Of a stretch of 64,000 bases of DNA, positions 29,824-39,421 are shown in pieces. How positions within the stretch are numbered: the stretch's first letter is position 1; each line of letters starts with the position of its first letter. Source of the stretch: Aliivibrio sp. EL58 (GTDB lineage Bacteria > Pseudomonadota > Gammaproteobacteria > Enterobacterales > Vibrionaceae); NCBI RefSeq assembly GCF_900312675.1, contig NZ_OMPC01000001.1:1976-65975 (forward strand). Direction: 5' to 3'. The notes under the pieces are model-generated. The model was not told where the DNA came from and made no database searches. It saw nothing but the letters and a program-made list of their open reading frames with translations. The position numbers and the translations under genes are program-made.

Positions 29824-31056
29824 ATGTCATTTAACCTTTTGAGTCATCCATTATTTAAACTGCTATTGCCTATTATCATCGTTGTTTCCGTGATAACGGG
29901 TATGGATGGAATTATCCAATTATCCTCTGAAAACCAAGGATTCTCATACATATTACCCTATATCGTACTGTCAATTGTATTGCTTTTAAGCCAGCCTTTC
30001 AACCAGGGTCGTGTTGGCATGATCGCAATTACCATGGCGATTGCTTATTGGATTATCCAAGAACGTCTTCAAGTTCCATTGTCTTATGGTACAACTCGTA
30101 TTGAATTTACGTTAACAGCCTTCTTGCTACCTATTTCAATGATGGCGACATTTATCTTTCCTGAACGCCGTATATTCTCTAAATATGGTGCAGGGTACCT
30201 AGGTATTCTTCTATTTATGTTTTTTTGGTGTTGGATCATCGTCTCACACTTTGCCGATAACGACATGACTGAAATTTGGGAAACCTACTTACTTAATATT
30301 CCTGAAGTGTCTCCGTTACCAATTGTTATTGTTCTTTATAGTTTAGTTATGTGTGGGCTTTCTGCCATTTTTGTTCTTACACGCAATAACAATACCGATT
30401 TAGCATCTTATACCTGCTTACTGTACTCATCATTAACGTTTGCTTTATTCAGCATTGATTTTATTTCAAGCACTATGTTTTCAATCGCCGGTTTGCTTCT
30501 TTTGTTATACATCATTTCAGCCAGCCATGAACTTGCATTTATTGATCAATTAACGGGGATCCCGGGGCGTCGAGCACTAGAATCTGAAATGAAACATCTT
30601 GGTCGCCGTTACACAATTGCAATGCTTGATGTCGACCATTTCAAAAAATTTAACGATACTTACGGTCATGATACGGGTGATGATGTGCTTAAATTGGTCG
30701 CAAGCATCATGGCACAAACCGGCGGTAACGCAAAAGTATACCGTTATGGTGGTGAGGAATTTACTGTCTTATTCAAAGGTAAAACGGCTGAGCAGAGTCT
30801 TGAATATCTAGAAGAATTACGTGAAGACATTGCGGATTATGATTTAATTATCAGAGATAACACAACACGACCTAAAGACGCAAAAGAAGGACAAGCAAAA
30901 CGCGGTAAGGTAAACAAAACAAAAGTCGTTAATGTTACCATCAGTATCGGGGTTGCAGATAATTCTGAATTCAATAAGCCTCAAGAAGTCATTAAGGCTT
31001 CAGATGTTGCCTTATATCGAGCTAAAGATGGTGGTCGTAACTGCGTCAGCCTCTAA
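29824..31056 (+). CDS. Membrane-bound diguanylate cyclase (GGDEF)
   Basis: A 410-residue protein. Residues 1-235 contain about seven membrane segments with short loops, likely a sensor of MASE type that I cannot name. A GGDEF domain follows (about 238-405) with DQLTGIPGRRALE, the metal Asp in MLDVDHFKKFND and the active-site motif GGEEF. The usual inhibitory RxxD site five residues before GGEEF is absent (GGNA KVYRY), so product inhibition may be lacking. It should make c-di-GMP. The ribosome site is weak. Confidence 0.92.
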   Translation: MSFNLLSHPLFKLLLPIIIVVSVITGMDGIIQLSSENQGFSYILPYIVLSIVLLLSQPFNQGRVGMIAITMAIAYWIIQERLQVPLSYGTTRIEFTLTAFLLPISMMATFIFPERRIFSKYGAGYLGILLFMFFWCWIIVSHFADNDMTEIWETYLLNIPEVSPLPIVIVLYSLVMCGLSAIFVLTRNNNTDLASYTCLLYSSLTFALFSIDFISSTMFSIAGLLLLLYIISASHELAFIDQLTGIPGRRALESEMKHLGRRYTIAMLDVDHFKKFNDTYGHDTGDDVLKLVASIMAQTGGNAKVYRYGGEEFTVLFKGKTAEQSLEYLEELREDIADYDLIIRDNTTRPKDAKEGQAKRGKVNKTKVVNVTISIGVADNSEFNKPQEVIKASDVALYRAKDGGRNCVSL

Positions 31057-31072
31057 GTTTATAAGATTTAAA

Positions 31073-31103
31073 AAACCGACATCTTATTTATGTCGGTTTT
31101 TTT
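31073..31103 (+). terminator. Terminator of the GGDEF gene
   Basis: AAACCGACAT (31073-31082) / ATGTCGGTTT (31090-31099) hairpin with seven T residues. Confidence 0.9.
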
Positions 31104-31207
31104 ATATCAAAATAACAACTCTCTTGCATATCAACGACAGCAATGCGACACTCAAGTTACTAATAGATATATATTTTGTTAAATTTCCAATAAACAAGGA
31201 TACGTTT

Positions 31208-31588
31208 ATGTTTTTAGATTATTTTGCTCTTGGATTACTAGTTTTTGTTGCTCTCGTTATTTTTTACGGAATTATTGTTATTCATGACATTCCTTATGAG
31301 ATAGCACATAAGCGAGATCATCCTCATTCAGATGCAATACACATTGCTGGCTGGGTCAGTTTATTTACGCTTCATGTGCTATGGCCATTCTTATGGATTT
31401 GGGCAACGTTATGGCGTGAAGATCGTGGTTGGGGCTTCCATAAAATTGAAAATAATCAATTAGAGCTTCAAACTCGCGTTAACCATCTTAACGATCAAGT
31501 TGAGCTTTTAACTGAAAAACTGTCACAACTAGAAGTGAATCAAGCTAAAGCATCACCTAGTCAAACATCTCAAGAGGAGCAAATATAA
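31208..31588 (+). CDS. DUF3302 (YiaW-like) inner-membrane protein
   Basis: A 126-residue protein with two membrane segments (LGLLVFVALVIFYGIIVI and WVSLFTLHVLWPFLWIWATLW) and the family motif IPYEIAHKRDHPHSDAIH between them. The C-terminal tail is a coiled coil rich in Glu and Gln. I chose the ATG at 31208 with AAGGA ten bases before it. The frame stays open about 90 codons upstream into the GGDEF gene, but that is a shadow. Its stop overlaps the start of the HlyD-like gene (TAATG), matching the yiaW-yiaV pair of E. coli. Confidence 0.85.
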   Translation: MFLDYFALGLLVFVALVIFYGIIVIHDIPYEIAHKRDHPHSDAIHIAGWVSLFTLHVLWPFLWIWATLWREDRGWGFHKIENNQLELQTRVNHLNDQVELLTEKLSQLEVNQAKASPSQTSQEEQI

Positions 31589-32718
31589 TGGATTTATTGC
31601 TTATTCTTACTTACACCGCATTGTGTATTGCTATCTTCAAAATATTTAAGATCCCATTAAACAAATGGACAGTACCTACCGCAGGCTTAGGTGGAGTTGT
31701 ACTTGTTGGTACACTCGTTTTATTAATGAACTACAACCACCCTTTCACTCAATTTGGTGGTCAGTTTTATGTAACCACACCTATTGTTCCAAGTGTTAAA
31801 GGTAAGGTAATTGAAGTTAATGTTGTACCTAACCAGCCTGTTGCTGCGGGTGATGTATTATTTAAGATTGATGACATCCCATTTCAAGCAGAAGTCATTC
31901 GTAAACAAGCCGCACTAAGTGAAGCAGAACAAGCCGCTTTACAATTAGAGTCTATCTATAAATCAGCGCAAGCTAATACTATTAAAGCTATCGCAGAAAA
32001 AGATAAAGCGTATCGTGAATTTAAACGTTACGAAAAAGGCTATAAAAAAGGTGCCTTTACCGCCCAACAATTGGATACAAGAAAGCAGACTTATAAAGCG
32101 ACTGAAGCAACAGTAGAATCCGTTCAAGCTCAAGAGCAACAAGCGAAATTGGCTTTAGAATCTGAGATAAATGGAGAGAATACAACCGTTGCTCGTATGC
32201 GTGCAGAGTTAGAACAGGCACAGTTTAATCTAGATGAAACCATTGTTAGAGCACCTACAGATGGCTATGTAACACAAATGGCACTTCGACCAGGTATGAT
32301 GGCAGTTCCTCTTCCTTTACGTCCTGTAATGACTTTTGTTCATACAGAAGATCAATACTTTGTCGGTGCATTTCGTCAAAACTCTTTGCAACGTTTACAA
32401 AAAGGCTTTAAAGCTGAATTTTTATTCCGAGCAATCCCAGGTCGAGTATTTGAAGGTGAAGTGGTCGAAGTTATTCCTGCTATTGGTGAAGGTCAAATTC
32501 AAGCTTCTGGCGCTTTATTAGGGACCAATGCTATCCGAACTAACGGTAGAGCTTTAGTTAAATTAAAGTTGACTGATGATGTTTCTGAATTTCATTTACC
32601 AGCAGGTTCTAATGCAGAAATATCTGTTTATTCTGATAGTTTTGAACATGTGTCTATCATGCGAAAAGTACTAATCCGCATGAAATCTTGGCAAAACTAT
32701 CTATACCTTGACCATTAA
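31588..32718 (+). CDS. HlyD/EmrA-family membrane fusion protein (YiaV-like)
   Basis: A 376-residue periplasmic adaptor. Two N-terminal hydrophobic segments are followed by a lipoyl-like half (VPSVKGKVIEVNVVPNQPVAAGDVLFKID), a coiled-coil hairpin (about 85-190), the second lipoyl half (IVRAPTDGYVTQM) and a beta-barrel region. The family works with a transport partner; none is adjacent except the DUF3302 protein, so the substrate is unknown. Coupled by a one-base overlap to the DUF3302 gene. Confidence 0.9.
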   Translation: MDLLLILTYTALCIAIFKIFKIPLNKWTVPTAGLGGVVLVGTLVLLMNYNHPFTQFGGQFYVTTPIVPSVKGKVIEVNVVPNQPVAAGDVLFKIDDIPFQAEVIRKQAALSEAEQAALQLESIYKSAQANTIKAIAEKDKAYREFKRYEKGYKKGAFTAQQLDTRKQTYKATEATVESVQAQEQQAKLALESEINGENTTVARMRAELEQAQFNLDETIVRAPTDGYVTQMALRPGMMAVPLPLRPVMTFVHTEDQYFVGAFRQNSLQRLQKGFKAEFLFRAIPGRVFEGEVVEVIPAIGEGQIQASGALLGTNAIRTNGRALVKLKLTDDVSEFHLPAGSNAEISVYSDSFEHVSIMRKVLIRMKSWQNYLYLDH

Positions 32719-32733
32719 TTAATCGTATAGAAC

Positions 32734-32772
32734 AAAAGTGCCTTAAGCTTATGTTTTAAGGCACTTTTATTT
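32734..32772 (+). terminator. Terminator of the DUF3302-HlyD operon
   Basis: AAAAGTGCCTTAA (32734-32746) / TTAAGGCACTTTT (32756-32768) hairpin. Confidence 0.85.
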
Positions 32773-32908
32773 ATATCAACCTCGATACAAATATATTTTA
32801 TTAAAATCTTAAGTCTGATACTATTCGTTACGAAAAAGCTGTTACAAGAATGTTGCAGCCGTTTGACGGACTCCAATGGGAGCTGTTACGAATATTATGT
32901 GAGGACAC

Positions 32909-34510
32909 ATGAATACTACCGATAAGTACAGTATTGACAGTACTGATTATGAAGTTGGACAAGACAATATTCAAAAATGGGGTTTTGATATACATAACCA
33001 AGTTTTTGGTATTAGTGCTGGTGCTATAATTTTATTTCTTACTGTGCTTCTAATTATGGATCCAGCAGAAGCCAAATCCCTTCTTGACGGCATAAAGTTA
33101 CAAATCATCGATAATTTTGATGGTTTATTTATGTGGTCTAGCAACATTTTCCTTGTTTTCTGCTTAGGGTTAATCGTATCGCCTTTCGGTAAAATTCGAA
33201 TTGGTGGCGATAATGCAAAACCTGAACACTCTACAATCTCATGGATGGCAATGCTGTTTGCTGCTGGTATGGGTATTGGTTTAATGTTCTATGGTGTCGC
33301 AGAGCCTCTTGCTTACTTCACTGACTGGTATGGTACACCTCTAGATGTTGAACCATTTACCGAAGAAGCTAAAAAGCTGGCTCTGGGCGGAACCATGTAT
33401 CACTGGGGTATTCACCCTTGGGCAATATACGGTTTAGTGGCTTTATCATTAGCTTTCTTTACCTATAACAAGGGCTTACCGCTATCTATGCGTTCTGTTT
33501 TCTATCCTATTTTAGGTGATAGAACATGGGGTTGGTTTGGTCATATTATTGATATCATGACGGTACTTGCTACGCTATTTGGTCTTGCTACCTCTCTTGG
33601 TCTTGGTGCTCAACAAGCAGCAGGCGGCATCAATCATGTATTTGGTACCGATGGTGGCGTTAATATGCAAATAGGCGTGATCATTTTCGTTACTATGCTT
33701 GCAATGATCTCTGTTATTCGCGGTATCGATGGTGGTGTAAAACTACTAAGTAACGTAAACATGCTAGTTGCTGTTGCTTTATTGTTCTTCATTATTTTCA
33801 TTGGTTTCTCTGATGTAATGAGTACATTACCATTAACGGTAACGGGATATATTGAGAATATTATTCCTCTAAGTAACCCACACGGCCGTGAAGATGAAAC
33901 TTGGATGCACGGTTGGACAGTATTCTACTGGGCTTGGTGGATTTCCTGGTCACCATTCGTAGGTATGTTCATTGCTCGTGTTTCTAAAGGTCGTACTGTT
34001 CGTCAGTTCTTAATCTCTGTAATGATTATTCCAACATTAGCAACTGCATTATGGATGTCTGCGTTTGGTGGTATTGCGATTGAACAAGTAAAAAACAAAG
34101 TTGGTGAACTTGGCGAAAATGGCTTAAATGACATTACTATGGCGCTATTTAACATGTATGACGCATTACCAATGAGTACTGCCTTATCTGTTATCTCAAT
34201 CGTTCTTATCATGGTGTTCTTTGTAACGTCATCAGATTCAGGATCATTGGTTATCGACAGTATTACTGCTGGTGGTAAAGTCGACGCTCCTGTTCCTCAG
34301 CGTATATTCTGGGCAACCGTTCAAGGCTCTATCGCTGCGGTATTATTATGGGTTGGTGGTACAGAAGCAATGCAAGCGTTACAAGCAGGTACGGTATCAA
34401 CTGCCTTACCATTTACCTTCATTCTTCTAATGATGTGTGTAAGCTTAGTTAAAGGCTTTAGCACTGAAAAATTTGGTACGGTACCAAAAGTAGGTAAAGC
34501 AAAAACATAA
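32909..34510 (+). CDS. BCCT-family transporter (betaine/carnitine/choline type)
   Basis: A 533-residue secondary carrier with twelve membrane segments. The family motif GMGIGLMFYGVAEPL is at about residues 119-133, and the Trp-rich signature VFYWAWWISWSPFVGMFIA is on helix 8. The family takes up osmoprotectants such as glycine betaine using the sodium or proton gradient. The exact substrate is not settled; the N- and C-terminal tails are short, so osmotic sensing of the BetP kind is less likely. GTGAGGAC precedes the ATG. Confidence 0.93.
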   Translation: MNTTDKYSIDSTDYEVGQDNIQKWGFDIHNQVFGISAGAIILFLTVLLIMDPAEAKSLLDGIKLQIIDNFDGLFMWSSNIFLVFCLGLIVSPFGKIRIGGDNAKPEHSTISWMAMLFAAGMGIGLMFYGVAEPLAYFTDWYGTPLDVEPFTEEAKKLALGGTMYHWGIHPWAIYGLVALSLAFFTYNKGLPLSMRSVFYPILGDRTWGWFGHIIDIMTVLATLFGLATSLGLGAQQAAGGINHVFGTDGGVNMQIGVIIFVTMLAMISVIRGIDGGVKLLSNVNMLVAVALLFFIIFIGFSDVMSTLPLTVTGYIENIIPLSNPHGREDETWMHGWTVFYWAWWISWSPFVGMFIARVSKGRTVRQFLISVMIIPTLATALWMSAFGGIAIEQVKNKVGELGENGLNDITMALFNMYDALPMSTALSVISIVLIMVFFVTSSDSGSLVIDSITAGGKVDAPVPQRIFWATVQGSIAAVLLWVGGTEAMQALQAGTVSTALPFTFILLMMCVSLVKGFSTEKFGTVPKVGKAKT

Positions 34511-34522
34511 TTTGTAATATAT

Positions 34523-34576
34523 AAAAAGCCCCGAATAAGACGTTAAACGTAACGTTCCTATTCGGGGCTTTTTATT
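34523..34576. terminator. Bidirectional terminator (BCCT / envelope operon)
   Basis: A 15-bp stem AAAAAGCCCCGAATA (34523-34537) / TATTCGGGGCTTTTT (34558-34572). The loop holds a second small ACGTT/AACGT hairpin. Confidence 0.92.
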
Positions 34577-34598
34577 TTCAATAATTTTTAGTAAATCA

Positions 34599-35651
34599 CT
34601 ACTTTCGTTTTAGTAACTCTTTATCGTCTTGCTCTTTAGCAAAATCAGCAATTGCTTGGAAATCACTCGGTGTCCAATAAGGTTTGTTTTTTAACGTATC
34701 AGGTAGCGCAGCAAAATCTTTATCATTTTTATTTGGCATAAGTTTAAATGTAGCCAAAGATTCATATTCAGTTGAAACACTCTCTTTTGCCTCATCTTTA
34801 AAGCCATTTGGCTCTAAATCAGTTCCTAGGTGATATTCTCTATGAATCACGACCCACTTATTTGGTAAGCGTTTAGAGCTATCCCACCACACACCATCCA
34901 TTTTCTTGATCTGTGCTTTTGACTCTTCTTTCGTTCCAACACCTAACTCAATAAACTTAGCTTCTATTGCTTTAGTCATCGCCTTAGAAAAGTCTTTCTT
35001 ATTTAGTTGTGGGTTAGCAGCAATAACATCACTCGCAAGTAATGCTCCTAACATGTTTGAATACAGATCTTCTGGTGAAAAAGCAGAAGCATACTCTTTA
35101 AAGCCGCCAACTGATTCCATTCCAAACCATTGTGCAATCTCATGCCACTGAGCAAATCGATAAGCAGTTAAGGCTGCCAATTCAATACTGATTTTCTGAC
35201 GCTCAACTTCTGAGTAAACTTCAGAGCTAACATGTAATTGAACAACACGCTCTTTAAGCTCAGGTGACAGCGTAACTTGGTATTCAGTCCCTAGGTGAGC
35301 ATAAAACTCTCCGTAGAGATAATAAGTAAAGTCGGCAGTATCTCGAATATGGGCAGAATCTAAAAAACCGCCATTCTCTGAATAGAAAATACCGTTACTT
35401 TCATCGCCAAATCCCATCAAGCTACTGGCAACACTTTGACTGCCATCATTGTATATATGGTCACCGAGATCATCGATATTCAATACATTTTCAACAGAGA
35501 CAAAAGGAACGGGGATCCCCCCTACTTCTGTTTGTAAATTAGTCCCAAATGCACAACACGGTCTTACACCTACAGGCGCATCAGCGAAAACAGAAAATGA
35601 GCACCCAAAAATTAGGCTGCTCGCCACCATGAATAGGTTTTTTTTATTCAT
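34599..35651 (-). CDS. DUF4056 periplasmic protein
   Basis: A 350-residue exported protein: signal peptide of about 25 residues ending SVFA, then RPCCAFG and the DUF4056 pattern of a GNGIFYSENGGFLDSAHIRD-like segment (about residues 85-104) and WHEIAQWFGMESVGGF in the middle. The His and Glu in SAHIRD and WHEIAQW resemble a metalloenzyme, but no activity is known to me. I chose the ATG at 35649-35651, with AGAGGT four bases upstream. It is the last gene of a three-gene envelope operon. Confidence 0.85.
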   Translation of the reverse strand: MNKKNLFMVASSLIFGCSFSVFADAPVGVRPCCAFGTNLQTEVGGIPVPFVSVENVLNIDDLGDHIYNDGSQSVASSLMGFGDESNGIFYSENGGFLDSAHIRDTADFTYYLYGEFYAHLGTEYQVTLSPELKERVVQLHVSSEVYSEVERQKISIELAALTAYRFAQWHEIAQWFGMESVGGFKEYASAFSPEDLYSNMLGALLASDVIAANPQLNKKDFSKAMTKAIEAKFIELGVGTKEESKAQIKKMDGVWWDSSKRLPNKWVVIHREYHLGTDLEPNGFKDEAKESVSTEYESLATFKLMPNKNDKDFAALPDTLKNKPYWTPSDFQAIADFAKEQDDKELLKRK

Positions 35652-35661
35652 ATGTACCTCT

Positions 35662-36786
35662 TTAGAACGCTTCATTTATTTGAAAGTAGACAGCTTGACT
35701 GTTTTTTCCTAAACCATAATCTAGCCGTACATTAACTCTTGGCTTGAAAGCAAACCGATAACCAATGCCATAAGTTGGCAGCCATTGGCTATCAAATAAT
35801 TCTTGATAGCTGTCAGCAACATTGCCACCACCAACCCATGCAACCATTCCATGCCGTTGATTAAACTGGTGGCGAAGCTCTACTTGAGAAGACAATTGGC
35901 TATTGTCTCGATACTGCCCTGAGTAATAACCTCTCATTCGTTTATCACTGCCTAAAGCTGACAGCGCAAACCAAGGAATATCACCTTGAACGTCTTGTGC
36001 ATAGACTTCCCAAGCAAGAACCGTATCAGACATCATTTTGTAGTATTGACGATAGTTAACCGTCACTTCATCAAAATCAAAATCTGAGCCAAATTCAGTG
36101 CGATAGGCATTCCAGTTAACACTGAATAACATTCCTTTATGTGCATTTAATTCAAAATCACGGCTGTCATATTCAACACTAACCGTCGCAGCACTTAAAA
36201 AGGTATCTTCTAGGTCACTTTGTTTTAATGTATCGGTATCTGACGAAAGTTTACGATAACTCTCCATATCAGCACCAAAAAGAAAATAGGTATTCGGCAA
36301 AAATTGATACGCTACTTTTGGTGTAAAGCCTAAGATTTGTGCTTCAACAAGAGTCTTATTACTGTCAATTTCCGCAGCGTGTTTACCTATGCCCCAATAG
36401 TATTCAGGGGTATGGCTTGCTTTTGCTTGAACCAATAAACGTAAATCATCATTTTCAAAATAAGTTCGGTTATTAACACCAATCCCATAAGATCCAGAGG
36501 TTGATCCATAACCCGTAATACTAATAGTAGATAAGGGGGCGCTATCTGGAATCTCCAATGGGGAATAAAGGCCAACAGCAGCAACACCAATACCAAAGCC
36601 TTGTTCAGGATTAGCAAAAGGACCTGGAAGTACAGCCCAATCCACCCCTTTACTGACATCAATATCTTCTGAAGAGCCAAGCTCCTCTAAAAAAGTATCA
36701 ACCCAGCTTTGCGGCTCCTCTTTAGCAGAAATCGAAAATGTGCAGCAACTTAATAACACTGCCGTCGATACGGTTAATAACTTCAT
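35662..36786 (-). CDS. BamA/Omp85-type outer-membrane beta-barrel protein
   Basis: A 374-residue protein with a signal peptide (about 1-20, FSISA). There is no POTRA region; the rest is an alternating beta-strand barrel ending in phenylalanine, as in outer-membrane proteins. The segment KRMRGYYSGQYRDNSQLSSQ corresponds to the (V/L)RGY lid-loop motif of the bacterial surface antigen (Omp85) family. Similar POTRA-less barrels are known but their cargo is not. It is the middle gene of the operon, three bases after the first gene's stop. Confidence 0.8.
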   Translation of the reverse strand: MKLLTVSTAVLLSCCTFSISAKEEPQSWVDTFLEELGSSEDIDVSKGVDWAVLPGPFANPEQGFGIGVAAVGLYSPLEIPDSAPLSTISITGYGSTSGSYGIGVNNRTYFENDDLRLLVQAKASHTPEYYWGIGKHAAEIDSNKTLVEAQILGFTPKVAYQFLPNTYFLFGADMESYRKLSSDTDTLKQSDLEDTFLSAATVSVEYDSRDFELNAHKGMLFSVNWNAYRTEFGSDFDFDEVTVNYRQYYKMMSDTVLAWEVYAQDVQGDIPWFALSALGSDKRMRGYYSGQYRDNSQLSSQVELRHQFNQRHGMVAWVGGGNVADSYQELFDSQWLPTYGIGYRFAFKPRVNVRLDYGLGKNSQAVYFQINEAF

Positions 36787-36789
36787 GAT

Positions 36790-37677
36790 TTAAAATCGCA
36801 TATCAACGGTTAAGAAAAGGCTTTTACGATCACCAAAACCCGCTTCACCTAAAAGATACAAACGGTCATGGATCTTATATTGCATACCTAATAATGGGTT
36901 CCACGGTGTAACAAGATGCTGTTCAACATTAAAGCGACCATTATCAACCTTGCCCACTAGATTACCTAAGCTACCCGTTAAACCGATATCCGTTAAATTG
37001 CCAGATAAAGACTGCTCAACATCTTGATACATAGCGCCAACCCACAGCCGTAACGGAGCGCCTAAACGTGTGAAGTCATAGCCAATACGAGGAGAAATAA
37101 CAATAGATGAAATCGTCCCATCAATCACGTTCAGTTCTGTTTCTGTATAACTGGCATCAACAAGAGCAAACACATCTTTATATCCGCCCGCTAAGACAAA
37201 ACCCGCGCCATATAACGTACCATCAAGTTCTAGTCTAAATGGCATAGTCCCAGATAATTTCTCAGAGCCAAGAGCCTTAACTTTAATTGTCGTTTCAGAA
37301 TAACCATTAAGAGTACCGACAATACCGTATAGATTTAAGAAAGGAAAAAGCCAAACATCACCACGTAATGTCAGCACTTCACTCATTTGTTTGCCAGTAC
37401 CTACAGGCTCTATTTGAACGACATCCCCTAAAGGCACATTATGCTTTCCAAACAAACCCAAATCTACGGGATATGTCCCCTCAAACCCAACACTATCTAC
37501 AGAGATATCTTGAGTTTGTTTCATGTAACTAACATTCAAACCAAACGCTTCAGGTAAGGTATAGCCACGCGCTTCCGCTTCTTCTTTCCAAATGGGTAAC
37601 GTAAAAGATTCTGCAAACAAAGAAGAAGAGTAAGATAAAAATAGCAGGCAAAGTACAGAAAGTGCTCTTTGCTTCAT
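36790..37677 (-). CDS. Outer-membrane beta-barrel-like protein, unknown function
   Basis: A 295-residue exported protein. Signal peptide residues 1-22 (LLFLSYSSSLFA, then ESFTLP). The mature sequence has repeated amphipathic strands (for example LNLYGIVGTLNG, LYGAGFVLAGGYKDVFALVDASY, LYLLGEAGFG) and ends DMRF, a good outer-membrane C-terminal strand. I chose the ATG at 37675-37677 with GGAG six bases upstream. It is the first gene of the operon with the Omp85-like and DUF4056 genes. Confidence 0.75.
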   Translation of the reverse strand: MKQRALSVLCLLFLSYSSSLFAESFTLPIWKEEAEARGYTLPEAFGLNVSYMKQTQDISVDSVGFEGTYPVDLGLFGKHNVPLGDVVQIEPVGTGKQMSEVLTLRGDVWLFPFLNLYGIVGTLNGYSETTIKVKALGSEKLSGTMPFRLELDGTLYGAGFVLAGGYKDVFALVDASYTETELNVIDGTISSIVISPRIGYDFTRLGAPLRLWVGAMYQDVEQSLSGNLTDIGLTGSLGNLVGKVDNGRFNVEQHLVTPWNPLLGMQYKIHDRLYLLGEAGFGDRKSLFLTVDMRF

Positions 37678-37913
37678 AAAAGCTCCAGAACTGAAGGAAA
37701 GTAATCCAAAAGTGGCTTCAGTTTTCAGCAAATCATACTCTCAGATACTTTTCTATCAATAGAATTTTACACTGTTTTACAAACAGCAATTTATCAGCTC
37801 AAAAATGAGAATTACAGTGGAATATTTGACCAAAATCACACTTTAATAGAGCATTTACCGCAAATAATATTTAAATAACGCTCAAATTAAGATCAAATAA
37901 AATACAAATTCCA
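37678..37913 (-). promoter_or_regulatory. Upstream region of the envelope operon
   Basis: About 235 bp of AT-rich sequence between the envelope operon and the rhlE terminator. No ORF is supported; the operon promoter must be here but I cannot fix it. Confidence 0.4.
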
Positions 37914-37959
37914 AACAAAAAAATACCCCGCAATCATAATATGAATGATTACGGGGTAT
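37914..37959 (-). terminator. Intrinsic terminator of rhlE
   Basis: ATACCCCG-AATCAT / ATGATT-CGGGGTAT stem with one mismatch; on the minus strand it is followed by seven or more U residues. Confidence 0.85.
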
Positions 37960-37988
37960 CTATAAATTAATTAAAAGTAATCAAGTGA

Positions 37989-39248
37989 TTATTTTTTAAA
38001 CTTGCCACGATTTGAATGTATTTTCATTTTCGCTTTCATTTTTCTTTTATCAGCAGAACGACCACGATTTTGACGAGAATGATCTTCTTTTACTGCTCGA
38101 GCGTTTGGATCAGGTTCATATCCTTTTAACCACTCTTGCGGTAAACGAGTCTCTAACAGAGTTTCAATTGCTTGCAATAAATACTCTTCATTTGAACTCA
38201 TTAATGAAATAGCTTTACCAGTGCACCCAGCTCGGCCAGTACGTCCGATACGGTGAACATAATCTTCGGCTTTGAATGGCAATTCATAGTTAATCACGCA
38301 TTCTAATTGCTCAATATCCAAACCACGAGCCGCAATATCGGTTGCAATTAACGCACGAACTTTACCCGTTTTAAACTCTTCTAGCGCACGTAAACGAGCA
38401 CCTTGGCTCTTATCGCCATTAATAGATGCGGCTTTAATACCGTCTTTTTTAAGCTCTTTAACTAACTCATCAGAGCCCTGCTTTGTTTTTGTAAACACAA
38501 GGACTTGTTGCCAGTTACGAGAACCAATCAAGTACGCTAATAGCTCACTTTTACGATGCTGATCGACAGGATAAACCATTTGCTCAACAGTATCAGCAGT
38601 ACTGTTTGTTGGCGTAACTTGCACTTCTTTTGGTTTATGCAGCATATAGTAAGCAATTTCTCTTACTTTTTTGCTGAAGGTTGCTGAGAAAAATAACGTT
38701 TGGTGCTCAGCAGGCATCTTGCGTAAGATCTTTTTAATGTCAGGAATAAAGCCCATGTCTAACATGCGGTCTGCTTCATCTAATACTAAATAGCTCGCTT
38801 GGTTTAGCGTAATGGTATTAATATGCACTAGGTCTAATAAGCGCCCAGGAGTAGCAACTAAAATATCAGCGCCACCGACTAAATTGTCTTTCTGAACATT
38901 AATGCTAGTACCGCCATAAGCAACCACCACTTTAATGTCAGTTCCTTTGGTGTAACTCACCAAGCTATCAAATACTTGCTGCGCCAATTCACGTGTCGGC
39001 GTTAAAATTAAGCTGCCAATAACTTTTGAGTTTTGAGTACGATGAATAGGATTTTCAATTAAACGTTGGATCAGCGGTAAACCAAAAGCGGCGGTTTTAC
39101 CTGTTCCTGTTTGCGCTCCGGCAAGTACATCATGTCCTTGTAATACGAGAGGAATCGCTTGTTCTTGAATTGGTGTTGCCTCTTTAAAACCCAATTCTGA
39201 AACAGTATTTAGTAACTGTTCCGTTAACCCTAATGAAGCAAATGACAT
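37989..39248 (-). CDS. rhlE: DEAD-box RNA helicase, RhlE type
   Basis: A 419-residue ATP-dependent RNA helicase. Motifs: AGAQTGTGKTAAFGLP (I), LTPTRELAQQ (Ia), LVLDEADRMLDMGF (II), FFSATFS (III), YVHRIGRTGRAGCTG (VI). A short basic tail of about 40 residues replaces the long RNA-binding tail of DeaD. The core matches RhlE. It is a single gene. Confidence 0.92.
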   Translation of the reverse strand: MSFASLGLTEQLLNTVSELGFKEATPIQEQAIPLVLQGHDVLAGAQTGTGKTAAFGLPLIQRLIENPIHRTQNSKVIGSLILTPTRELAQQVFDSLVSYTKGTDIKVVVAYGGTSINVQKDNLVGGADILVATPGRLLDLVHINTITLNQASYLVLDEADRMLDMGFIPDIKKILRKMPAEHQTLFFSATFSKKVREIAYYMLHKPKEVQVTPTNSTADTVEQMVYPVDQHRKSELLAYLIGSRNWQQVLVFTKTKQGSDELVKELKKDGIKAASINGDKSQGARLRALEEFKTGKVRALIATDIAARGLDIEQLECVINYELPFKAEDYVHRIGRTGRAGCTGKAISLMSSNEEYLLQAIETLLETRLPQEWLKGYEPDPNARAVKEDHSRQNRGRSADKRKMKAKMKIHSNRGKFKK

Positions 39249-39351
39249 GATGAACCTTTAAATACGATAATTTTCGCCGATTGTAGCAAACCATTTCTAT
39301 TATCCCTATTAGAAGTCATCATCATTTCTAATTTTCTACTCTTTAAAACGT

Positions 39352-39385
39352 AAAAAATCCAGCGTACTTTGCGATACGCTGGATT
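39352..39385 (-). terminator. Intrinsic terminator of the porin gene
   Basis: AATCCAGCGTA (39356-39366) / TACGCTGGATT (39375-39385) hairpin with an A run (U run on minus). Confidence 0.85.
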
Positions 39386-39421
39386 ATCATTGGAAAGTTA
39401 AAGATTAATAACTAGTGTCGA

